From Butyrivibrio sp. NC2007 (GTDB lineage: Bacteria; Bacillota; Clostridia; Lachnospirales; Lachnospiraceae): a stretch of DNA of 64,000 nucleotides. Below the pieces are notes generated by a model. The model had not been told where the DNA came from, searched no databases, and saw only the letters and a program-made list of their open reading frames with translations. The DNA is taken from NCBI RefSeq assembly GCF_000421405.1, contig NZ_ATWY01000004.1:1-64000 (forward strand). Direction: 5' to 3'. Below, in pieces: positions 33,980-41,149 of the stretch (the first letter of the stretch is position 1; each line of letters starts with the position of its first letter). A program made the position numbers and the translations under genes.

Positions 33980-35671
33980 ATGGCATTCGGACTTAAAGAC
34001 ATAAAAGCAAAATATCGAGAGCTCTTCGTTGTAGAAAAGAGCCCGGAAGAAAAGAATAAACCAAAAGACGTAAAGAAAATGGCCAGGGATTTCTGGTATG
34101 GCAAGCCCCATGAAGAGAGACGCCTTGGTGATCTCTACGTCGGCAACACAGGACTTTACAAGCACCGTGAGTGGCGTGGCGTAAAAGACACCATGTACTA
34201 CTTCAACATGATCTGGCTTTACAACTACGCTCACATGGTTACTGATATCATGAAGTACGGCGGCGGTCCTAAGGGCGTTGTTACTTTCGTCAAGGGAACC
34301 ATGAGATATCGCTGGATGGGTCAGACTTATCTTACAGTTATGCACTGGTTCGACAGAGGTCTTGAAGGTACAAGGGGCGAGGCCATGAAGGCTTCTGCAT
34401 GGCACTACCGCGGAATGGTAAGTGAGACCATCAGACAGTTCATGAGAATGTTTGAGGCCGACAAAAAGCTCAACGGCGGAGAAGAGAACGAGACCTGGAA
34501 AAAGACTATTGCCCACAACGAGACGCTCAGTGGAAATATCTTTTACGGCTGGAGAGGTGAACTCGATGACGTAGCTCTTGAGATGATCCCCTACTTCGTT
34601 TCAGTACACGTAAACAACCACACAGTTCTGAATTACATTGACGCAGCGCAGTCCATCGGACTTCCTGCAGATCCATGTCCTATGTGTCAGGCTGAGTACG
34701 GACTCTTTGTCCTTGACGATTATCCGGATTACAGCCCGGTTATGCTTACAACGAACGAGGCCTGTGACGGATCCGTTGCAACTTCAGTTCTTCAGGACTG
34801 GTTCTTAAACCGTCCGCTCTATGCTATGCCACAGCCTATGCGCTATGACGATCCTCTGGTTCAGAAGAACTGTCAGAAAGAGATCGAAGGCGCATGGAAG
34901 TTCGTAGAAGAGAACTTCGGCATCAAGATGGATTGGGATAAGTACGTTAAATATGCACAGAACTTCAACAAACTCACCGAGTTTGAATGGGAGAAATGGG
35001 ACGTTGCAGCCAACACTCCTTACTATCCTATCACCGGTGTTGCTCAGGCTCTTTACAGAATCTACTACTCACAGGATGGTGACAGACCTATCTGGCATGA
35101 GATGGATGCACATGTAAAGCGCATCATGGACAAGTGTGTCAAGAACAAGATCGAGACCTTCCCAAAGACCAGACACCGTGCAATTGCATGGAGCTGCGCA
35201 CCTCTTTACTACTCACACTGGTGCACATGGGCTTACAACTGCTGGGGTATCAACTGCGTAATCAACATGGATTCACTTATGTTTGACCAGTACCTGCGTA
35301 CCGATACTTACGAGCACGCTCTTGAGGATCTGGCATGGTTCAATGAGAAAGCACCTATGCGTGCAATGGCAGTTGGCGGACACGAGCACATTCTTTCCCT
35401 GTTTGATTACATGGAGAGATTCAACTGCGATATGGTCATCATGTACGACCAGCTTCAGTGTAAGGGAATGCAGGGAATCCACGGAGTATTCGAGGACGAA
35501 TTCCGCAAACGTAACATCCATGCTATCTGGGTTCCACATGCTCTTCCGGATAAGAGAACAGTATCCCGCGCAGAGATCCGCGATATCATAAACGACTACA
35601 TGACAACCGTAATGCGCGAGGAGCCACTGGATCCTTCACTTCTTGATTTTGATGACGGTGGCAGCTGGTAA
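33980..35671 (+). CDS. 2-hydroxyacyl-CoA dehydratase/benzoyl-CoA reductase-like long subunit (module B)
   Basis: The 563 residues are the partner of the preceding short subunit and paralogue of the 591-residue module A protein. Conserved Cys are Cys233 (DPCP), Cys262 (CDGSV) and Cys494 (CKGM), with spacing 29 and 232. Shared anchor phrases include KHREWRGVKDT versus VRREWRGIKDT near residue 61-71, RTVSR and the tail DPSLLDFDDGGSW. The N-terminal 180 residues, absent from classical subunits, are thus a true feature of this subfamily. Electrons are expected from the single HgdC-like activator on the other strand. Confidence 0.8.
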   Translation: MAFGLKDIKAKYRELFVVEKSPEEKNKPKDVKKMARDFWYGKPHEERRLGDLYVGNTGLYKHREWRGVKDTMYYFNMIWLYNYAHMVTDIMKYGGGPKGVVTFVKGTMRYRWMGQTYLTVMHWFDRGLEGTRGEAMKASAWHYRGMVSETIRQFMRMFEADKKLNGGEENETWKKTIAHNETLSGNIFYGWRGELDDVALEMIPYFVSVHVNNHTVLNYIDAAQSIGLPADPCPMCQAEYGLFVLDDYPDYSPVMLTTNEACDGSVATSVLQDWFLNRPLYAMPQPMRYDDPLVQKNCQKEIEGAWKFVEENFGIKMDWDKYVKYAQNFNKLTEFEWEKWDVAANTPYYPITGVAQALYRIYYSQDGDRPIWHEMDAHVKRIMDKCVKNKIETFPKTRHRAIAWSCAPLYYSHWCTWAYNCWGINCVINMDSLMFDQYLRTDTYEHALEDLAWFNEKAPMRAMAVGGHEHILSLFDYMERFNCDMVIMYDQLQCKGMQGIHGVFEDEFRKRNIHAIWVPHALPDKRTVSRAEIRDIINDYMTTVMREEPLDPSLLDFDDGGSW

Positions 35672-35688
35672 TTAAAGGGAGAGTAATT

Positions 35689-35904
35689 ATGAGTAAAATA
35701 TTAAAATTCTTTTTCAAGCTTTTCAGGATTGCAGCACTTATTTATGGCATCCTCTTCGCAGTTTTCTATTTTGATCTGGATGGCAAATTCCTGTACTACA
35801 TTTGGGAGCCACTTATGATCAAGCGCTTTGATAACATGAAGCGCCCCGATGCAACTGCAATGCCTTACTCAATGAAGGAAAGCGTAGAAGATACAAGTCT
35901 TTAA
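35689..35904 (+). CDS. Small membrane protein (copy 2) of the dehydratase-like cluster
   Basis: The 71-residue protein starts MSKILKFFFKLFRIAALIYG and has one membrane segment (about 8-28) and a cytoplasmic or external tail of about 40 residues. It is a relative of the 55-residue protein at 27788-27955. It follows module B by 17 bp and is followed by a strong terminator, so it closes that operon. Each catalytic module thus has its own small membrane protein. No function known. Confidence 0.75.
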   Translation: MSKILKFFFKLFRIAALIYGILFAVFYFDLDGKFLYYIWEPLMIKRFDNMKRPDATAMPYSMKESVEDTSL

Positions 35905-35909
35905 GAAAT

Positions 35910-35951
35910 TAAAAGAGGCTATCGCACCTAGCGATGGCCTCTTATTTTTTT
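35910..35951. terminator. Terminator of module B (bidirectional)
   Basis: Stem AAGAGGCtATCGC / GCGATgGCCTCTT with loop ACCTA, followed by ATTTTTTT on plus and TTTTAATTT on minus. It separates module B from the convergent CooT-like gene. Confidence 0.88.
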
Positions 35952-35955
35952 GTTC

Positions 35956-36141
35956 TTATTCACAATCGATCCTGATGACTCCGCCTGTCAGGTCAACAAA
36001 GGTGAGCTTACCCTTAAAGCTCTTTTTCTCACCCATGAGATCCGTGCAGATGACGTTGTCCCCATCAAAGGTTATGGTACTTACGTACTCCATGATTGCC
36101 TCATCCGGCTTGGAGTTCTTATAAACTGTAGAAAGGCACAT
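35956..36141 (-). CDS. cooT: CooT-family nickel-binding protein
   Basis: The 61-residue protein begins MCLSTVY, the hallmark of CooT, whose Cys2 binds nickel in a dimer. The rest follows the family: short strands ending in TDLMGEKKSFKGKLTFVDL and IRIDCE. The frame opens further upstream, but AAGGAGGTG directly before the ATG at 36141 and the family N-terminus decide the start. It is 16 bp after the His-rich gene. CooT proteins occur both with CO dehydrogenase and without it. Here the neighbourhood with cooC and an ACS-like protein strengthens a nickel-delivery role. Confidence 0.85.
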   Translation of the reverse strand: MCLSTVYKNSKPDEAIMEYVSTITFDGDNVICTDLMGEKKSFKGKLTFVDLTGGVIRIDCE

Positions 36142-36157
36142 ATCACACCTCCTTCTA

Positions 36158-36499
36158 TCAGTCGCCACTGATAAGATCAAGCGCTGCCTTAAGGTTGGCA
36201 TTGCCTTCGGAAAAGAGCTTTTCCGCCTCCGATACCTTAGCTGATGCATCAGCAAATCCAAGGCTCTCAAGCTTATCTGCAAGCTTTGTCAGCTCGTCAG
36301 CATGGCTGGTGTTGTGCTTGTAATTGTAGTCCAAAAGAGCTTTTACCTGCTCTTTGTTCTCCATAGGATGATCATGGTGGTGATGCTCGTGATGATCGTG
36401 GTCATGATGTTCTGCACCATTCTCGTGATCATGCGTATATGTATGAGTATGCTGACTTCCGTCATGCTCATGTGTATATGTATGTGTGTGCTCGCTCAT
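36158..36499 (-). CDS. Histidine-rich metal-binding protein (CooJ-like in composition)
   Basis: The first 45 of 113 residues contain 18 His, arranged as two HTHTYTH repeats and a run of HHDHDHHEHHHH. The remainder (about 46-113) is a helical domain with ALLDYNYKHNTSHADEL. No signal peptide, so cytoplasmic. A metal store or chaperone, for nickel or zinc, is the natural reading. CooJ of CO-oxidising bacteria is also His-rich but with a C-terminal His tract, so homology is not claimed. It lies 12 bp after the phosphoglucomutase gene and 16 bp before cooT. Confidence 0.75.
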   Translation of the reverse strand: MSEHTHTYTHEHDGSQHTHTYTHDHENGAEHHDHDHHEHHHHDHPMENKEQVKALLDYNYKHNTSHADELTKLADKLESLGFADASAKVSEAEKLFSEGNANLKAALDLISGD

Positions 36500-36511
36500 T
36501 TATATATCCCC

Positions 36512-38206
36512 TTACTCAACAGAATTTATCAGATCAAGAGTAGCTTTCTTGATATCGGCGTTAACCTTCAGCGCATTCTCTCTTGAATCCTGATTTGAAT
36601 AGAAGTAGAACTTGATCTTGGGCTCTGTTCCACTTGGTCTTATTGCAAACCATGAGCCATTATCGAGGAACATTCTGATAGCGTTCTGTGGTGGAATGTC
36701 TTCGTAGCCGTTTATGTAGTCGATGACCTTTTCTACCTTGGCACCGGCAACTTCTGTAGGAATGTTCTCCCTGTAGTACTTCATCATGCGCTGGATACGC
36801 TGAGCACCCGGAATTCCCTCAAGCACGATGTTCGGCTCATCCTCTGCAAAGAAACCGTACTTGGCATAGATCTCGCCAAGAACATCCCAAAGGGTCTTAC
36901 CCTGCTTGCGGTAGTAAGCTGCTGCCTCTGCAACCAGCATTCCTGCTGAGATTCCGTCCTTGTCTCTGATATCCTCACAAACTGCATATCCAACTGACTC
37001 TTCATAGCCAAAGAGATACTGATAGCCGTTCTCGTGAAGGTAAGGGATCTTGCCACAGATATTCTTAAAGCCTGTCAGAGTCTCAAACATCTCAACTCCG
37101 TAAGCCTTTGCAATTATTGTTGAAAGAGTTGAGGTAACAATAGACTTAACCATTGCTCCCTTAGCAGGCAGTGTTCCTGCGCTCTTGTGTCCCTCAAGGA
37201 CATAGTTTACAAGAAGGTAACCTGTCTGGTTTCCGTTAAGAGGAACGTAGTTGCCGTTGTCATCTCTGATCTCAATAGCAAATCTGTCAGAGTCGGGGTC
37301 GGTAGCCATAAGAAGCTCTGCACCAAACTCTTTTCCATACTTCTCAGAAAGAGCAAAGGCCTTGGGATCCTCGGGATTGGGATATCCGACAGTTGTGAAA
37401 TCAGGATCGGGATTCTCCTGCTCGGGAACGATCTTCCAGTTAGTAAAGCCTCTGTCTGTGAGCATCTGCCTGAACGGAATTGATCCGCATCCGTTAAGTG
37501 GTGTGTAAACAAGAGGAATTGAAAGATCAAGATCGTCGCCCTCGTGGATTGCCAGGGATTCAATCTTGTCCAGATACTCTCTGTCGTACTCCTCACCAAG
37601 AACTATGATCTTGCCTGCCTTTACGCCCTCATCATAGTCGGACTTCTTGATTCCGGACCAGATGTCTACCGCATTGATGCACTCGGTCATTCCGTCTGCA
37701 ACCTCTGCTGAAACCTGGCATCCGTCATCCCAGTAAGCTTTGTAACCGTTGTAATCCTTAGGGTTGTGGGATGCTGTGATATTGATTCCGGAAACCGTAT
37801 GAAGGCGTCTTATCATAAATGCCAGCTCAGGTGTAGGGCGAAGGCTCGGGAAGGTATAAACCTTGATGCCGTTAGCCGCAAAGATTCCTGCTGCCAGCTC
37901 TGAAAACTCTCTTGAAAAATGTCTGGGATCATGAGCTATGATAACACCTGCGTCACAAGCTGCCTGTCCCTTTGAAACGATGTAGTCGGCAACACCCTGT
38001 GATGCCTTGCCTACAGTTAAGAAATTCATGCGATTGGTTCCTGCTCCAACCTTACCCCTAAGGCCTGCAGTTCCGAATGCAAGATCCTGATAGAATCTCT
38101 CTTCCTTTTCCTTCTCATCATCTGCGATGGCAGCAAGCTCAGCTTTTAAGGGATTGCTGTCAGAAAGCTTATTCATCCACTCTTCATATCTTGACTGATA
38201 ATCCAT
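36512..38206 (-). CDS. Phospho-sugar mutase (phosphoglucomutase/phosphomannomutase family)
   Basis: This 564-residue enzyme interconverts hexose 1- and 6-phosphates. It has the phosphoserine loop TASHNPKDYNGYK, the metal loop DPDSDR, the sugar-binding GYEESVGY and the phosphate-binding RPSGTEPK near the C-terminus. The length fits the Firmicute PgcA-type branch. It has its own promoter. The His-rich and cooT-like genes follow at 12 and 16 bp and may be read from it, which would couple the metal genes to a housekeeping promoter. Confidence 0.95.
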   Translation of the reverse strand: MDYQSRYEEWMNKLSDSNPLKAELAAIADDEKEKEERFYQDLAFGTAGLRGKVGAGTNRMNFLTVGKASQGVADYIVSKGQAACDAGVIIAHDPRHFSREFSELAAGIFAANGIKVYTFPSLRPTPELAFMIRRLHTVSGINITASHNPKDYNGYKAYWDDGCQVSAEVADGMTECINAVDIWSGIKKSDYDEGVKAGKIIVLGEEYDREYLDKIESLAIHEGDDLDLSIPLVYTPLNGCGSIPFRQMLTDRGFTNWKIVPEQENPDPDFTTVGYPNPEDPKAFALSEKYGKEFGAELLMATDPDSDRFAIEIRDDNGNYVPLNGNQTGYLLVNYVLEGHKSAGTLPAKGAMVKSIVTSTLSTIIAKAYGVEMFETLTGFKNICGKIPYLHENGYQYLFGYEESVGYAVCEDIRDKDGISAGMLVAEAAAYYRKQGKTLWDVLGEIYAKYGFFAEDEPNIVLEGIPGAQRIQRMMKYYRENIPTEVAGAKVEKVIDYINGYEDIPPQNAIRMFLDNGSWFAIRPSGTEPKIKFYFYSNQDSRENALKVNADIKKATLDLINSVE

Positions 38207-38230
38207 GCATTAACCCTCCATAAAATCACA

Positions 38231-38259
38231 ATTATATTTAATATTTTCGCCCATTGAAA
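38231..38259 (-). promoter_or_regulatory. Promoter of the phospho-sugar mutase gene
   Basis: Minus strand TTTCAA (38254-38259), 17-base spacer, TATAAT (38231-38236), 25 bases before the start codon. Just upstream a GGGGTT/AACCCC hairpin (about 38261-38276) may end transcription from the radical SAM gene. Confidence 0.6.
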
Positions 38260-38300
38260 GGGGTTTTGCAACCCCCTGCAGGGGAGTTTGGGCGCAAGTA

Positions 38301-38413
38301 AGTGGGGACGGTTCAGTGTGAGTCAGTGGGGACGTTTCAGTTTGACTCATTTTGTAAAGCAAAATGAGTCAAACTGAAACGTCCCCACTGACTCACACTG
38401 AACCGTCCCCACT
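38301..38413. repeat. Perfect 54-bp-arm palindrome of the GGGGACGG repeat family
   Basis: Arms 38301-38354 and 38360-38413 are exact reverse complements separated by the five-base loop TAAAG. Each arm contains two GGGGACG cores, at 38304 and 38328 in the left arm. The second is followed by TTTCAGTTTGACTCA, identical to unit 2 of the array at 17738. After the right arm the sequence GACTCACAC continues for a few bases and supplies the stop codon of the adjacent radical SAM gene. Confidence 0.92.
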
Positions 38414-38416
38414 GAC

Positions 38417-39334
38417 TCACACCCCTTCACAGTCAAACTCCGGAATGAAGCTCTCCGAAGCAGTCTCACCCTCCTGAACATAGCCGTTTACTACGCCTAG
38501 GTTCGACGCGTAATCAACAAGGCTCCTATACTCAGCTTCCGTGATCTTCCTGTTGATCTCAGGAAATTTCTCAAGCCCCTCTCCCGGTGTAAACTGGTTC
38601 ATCAGGCTGATATAGATACTATCACCATAGGTCTCATACAGATATTTCGTGATAATCTTGGCCTGTATCAGCATACCCGGCATAAGAAGATGCCTGACAA
38701 TAACGCCCTTTTTAATAAGCTCCTGCCCTTTATCATCCGTCTCAAACACGCACTCAGGACACTGCCTTACCATCTCCGCAATGGCGACTCTGGCAGCCTC
38801 GGGGTATCCCGGAGCATTGCTATACCTAACAGCATCTTCCTCCCTGATGTATTTAAAGTCCGGAAGATAAATATCAATCAGTCCCTCAAGACGTTTCACA
38901 CTCTCGATATTCAGGTACGAAGATGTATTAAACAGGAACGGAATCTTAATTCCCTGCCCCTTGGCTCTCTCGATCGCATCTGCAATTGTAGGGATAAACA
39001 TGTCCCCCGTCACGAGATTTATATTGTTTGCACCTCTCTCCTGCTGCTCAAAGAATATCTCCACAAGGCGTTCCGTTGTTATGTATTTCCCAACCTCTCC
39101 CCGGCTGATCTTCCTGTTCTGGCAAAAGACACATCCCATATTGCAGCCTGAAAAGAACACCGTTCCTGACCCGGAAGTGCTGGAAATACAGGGCTCCTCC
39201 CACATATGGAGAGCAGCCCTTGATACGTGCAAAGTATTCAGTTCCCTGCAATAGCCCCTTGTGATGGTCCTGTCCACCATGCAGTTTCTGGGGCATAACC
39301 TGCAGGATAAGTAGTCCTTATCCATGTCTTTCAT
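38417..39334 (-). CDS. PflX-like radical SAM protein
   Basis: The 305 residues carry the radical SAM motif CX3CX2C at Cys64, Cys68 and Cys71 (GCNMGCVFC). An additional N-terminal Cys group (Cys11, Cys14, Cys18, Cys29) resembles a half-ferredoxin. It belongs to the COG1313/PflX group, related to pyruvate formate-lyase activases but with unknown substrate. The stop codon TGA at 38417 abuts the long palindrome, so the native C-terminus may have been changed by its insertion: the last residues FDCEGV are in repeat-flanking sequence. It starts 18 bp after the ABC exporter gene. Confidence 0.87.
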   Translation of the reverse strand: MKDMDKDYLSCRLCPRNCMVDRTITRGYCRELNTLHVSRAALHMWEEPCISSTSGSGTVFFSGCNMGCVFCQNRKISRGEVGKYITTERLVEIFFEQQERGANNINLVTGDMFIPTIADAIERAKGQGIKIPFLFNTSSYLNIESVKRLEGLIDIYLPDFKYIREEDAVRYSNAPGYPEAARVAIAEMVRQCPECVFETDDKGQELIKKGVIVRHLLMPGMLIQAKIITKYLYETYGDSIYISLMNQFTPGEGLEKFPEINRKITEAEYRSLVDYASNLGVVNGYVQEGETASESFIPEFDCEGV

Positions 39335-39352
39335 AATGTAAATTATACAACA

Positions 39353-41137
39353 TTACGACGCGCTGACAAACTGCGCCGAGTAGAGCTCGTAGTAGGCTCC
39401 TCTTCTTGTCATCAGGCTCTCGTGATCGCCCCATTCAAGGATTCCACCGTCATCAATAACAAATATCTTGTCCGCATTCTTGATGGTGGAAAGCCTGTGT
39501 GCAACCACAAATGAAGTTCTCTTTTTAAGAAGCTCCTCAATTCCCTGCTGAACCAGGATCTCAGTTCTGGTATCGATACTTGCTGTAGCTTCATCCAGTA
39601 TCAGGATCTTGGGATCTGTTAAAAGAGTTCTCGCAAAGGCCACAAGCTGTCTCTGTCCATTGGAGAGTCCGCCTCCGCGCTCTGTGATCACAGTGTCATA
39701 CCCCTTCTCCATCTGTGAGATAAAGTCATGGGCATGCACAGCCTTTGACACCGCCAGCATCTCCTCATCCGTGGCATCAGGTCTTCCGTACTTGATATTA
39801 TCCCTTATGGTTCCGGAAAAGAGATAGTTGTCCTGAGTCATGATTCCCAGCTGATTTCTAAGTGACTGGATTGTCACCTTGCTGATGTCATATCCGTCCA
39901 CCAGAACCCTACCGCTCTTGGTGTTATAGAACCTGCTGATAAGACTCACAATGGTTGTCTTACCTGCTCCTGTCGGTCCAACCAGAGCTATGGTCTCTCC
40001 CTTTTTAGCCTTAAAGCTGACGTCGTGAAGAATATCCACATCCGGCTCATCGGGGTAAGCAAAAGTCACGTGATCAAACTCAACATTTCCCTCAATCTCG
40101 GGAAGGTCGATAGCTCTTTCTCCATCCTTAACAAGAGGATCCATATCCATGATCTCGTAAACTCTCTCAGCAGAAGAAAGGTTTGTTATCAGCTTGTTGT
40201 AATAGTTGGCAAGGTTCCTGATAGGACTGAAGAACATGCCAAGATAGAGAACAAAAGCTGAAAGCGTACCTATGGACTCCGGCTGAACATTGAGCTTTGT
40301 AACTGCCAGATAGTAAAGCGTGGCTGTTCCAAGTCCGCCTGCAATCTCGATTGTAGGGCTGTAGATATCAGTTATAACTACCGCATTTCTGAAGGCCTTG
40401 ATAACCTCATTGACAAGACCGTCGAACTCCTTTGAGGACTCCTCCTGAGCGTTGAAGCTCTGGATAATGGATACTCCTTCAATTCCCTCATGGATGTATG
40501 CTGTCATGTTGGAATCTTTCTTTTTCCAGATCTGCCACCTTTTGTGGGCCAGGATCTCGCAGAAGTACAGTCCCAGCATGATGATCGGAACTGCAACTGC
40601 CGCAGACAGCGACAGAACCGGGCTCTTTACGATCATAATAGCCAATATCGCAACAAGCATCACTGCCTCAGGTGCCAGGGTCGTAATAGTGCTTGAGAGA
40701 ACCTCTTTTAACGCATTGACATCACCCGTGATCCTTGCCAGGATCTTGCCGGATGGTCTCTGGTCAAAAAAGTCTACGCCCAGCTCCTGAATATGGACAT
40801 AGAGCCTTCTTCTGATGTTCATGATCATATCGTTTGAGATCACAGCCATAATGCGCCTCCAGATCCTGGTGGCTGCGTAGTTCACAAAGGCCAGGACTAT
40901 CATAAATCCGGCCATGGTAAAAAGCCCCCGGACATTTCCATCTATGATCTCATCATCAATTACTTTTTCTATCAGCAGAGGATAAGTGGTCTGAATGGCA
41001 ACCGTCACCAGAATAAGTCCGGTTACCAGCACAATTTTACCCTTATATTCCAGGAGATTCTTAAGAAGTCTCTTTAAGACGTCAAGCTTAAGGCTCTCCT
41101 TTAAATCCTCATCCTCTCTGGTGCTGTTTATTGCCAT
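39353..41137 (-). CDS. Heterodimeric ABC exporter subunit, BmrD-like
   Basis: This 594-residue half-transporter has six predicted membrane segments (residues 30-320) followed by an ATPase: Walker A GPTGAGKTT, signature LSNGQ (degenerate from LSGGQ), Walker B ILILDEATASID with the catalytic Glu, and H-loop VVAHRLST. It pairs with the upstream gene, whose catalytic Glu is replaced; together they make one competent and one degenerate ATP site, as in BmrCD. Such pumps export drugs or peptides. It follows its partner by 12 bp. Confidence 0.92.
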   Translation of the reverse strand: MAINSTREDEDLKESLKLDVLKRLLKNLLEYKGKIVLVTGLILVTVAIQTTYPLLIEKVIDDEIIDGNVRGLFTMAGFMIVLAFVNYAATRIWRRIMAVISNDMIMNIRRRLYVHIQELGVDFFDQRPSGKILARITGDVNALKEVLSSTITTLAPEAVMLVAILAIMIVKSPVLSLSAAVAVPIIMLGLYFCEILAHKRWQIWKKKDSNMTAYIHEGIEGVSIIQSFNAQEESSKEFDGLVNEVIKAFRNAVVITDIYSPTIEIAGGLGTATLYYLAVTKLNVQPESIGTLSAFVLYLGMFFSPIRNLANYYNKLITNLSSAERVYEIMDMDPLVKDGERAIDLPEIEGNVEFDHVTFAYPDEPDVDILHDVSFKAKKGETIALVGPTGAGKTTIVSLISRFYNTKSGRVLVDGYDISKVTIQSLRNQLGIMTQDNYLFSGTIRDNIKYGRPDATDEEMLAVSKAVHAHDFISQMEKGYDTVITERGGGLSNGQRQLVAFARTLLTDPKILILDEATASIDTRTEILVQQGIEELLKKRTSFVVAHRLSTIKNADKIFVIDDGGILEWGDHESLMTRRGAYYELYSAQFVSAS

Positions 41138-41149
41138 ATATGCACCTCC

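Noticed and set aside
33857-34516. 219-codon minus-strand frame over module B
   Set aside because: Antisense shadow of the two dehydratase-like subunits, without ribosome site or known motif.
36158-36499. True CooJ orthologue
   Set aside because: The His tract is N-terminal rather than C-terminal and the rest shows no recognisable match, so only a metal-binding role is proposed.
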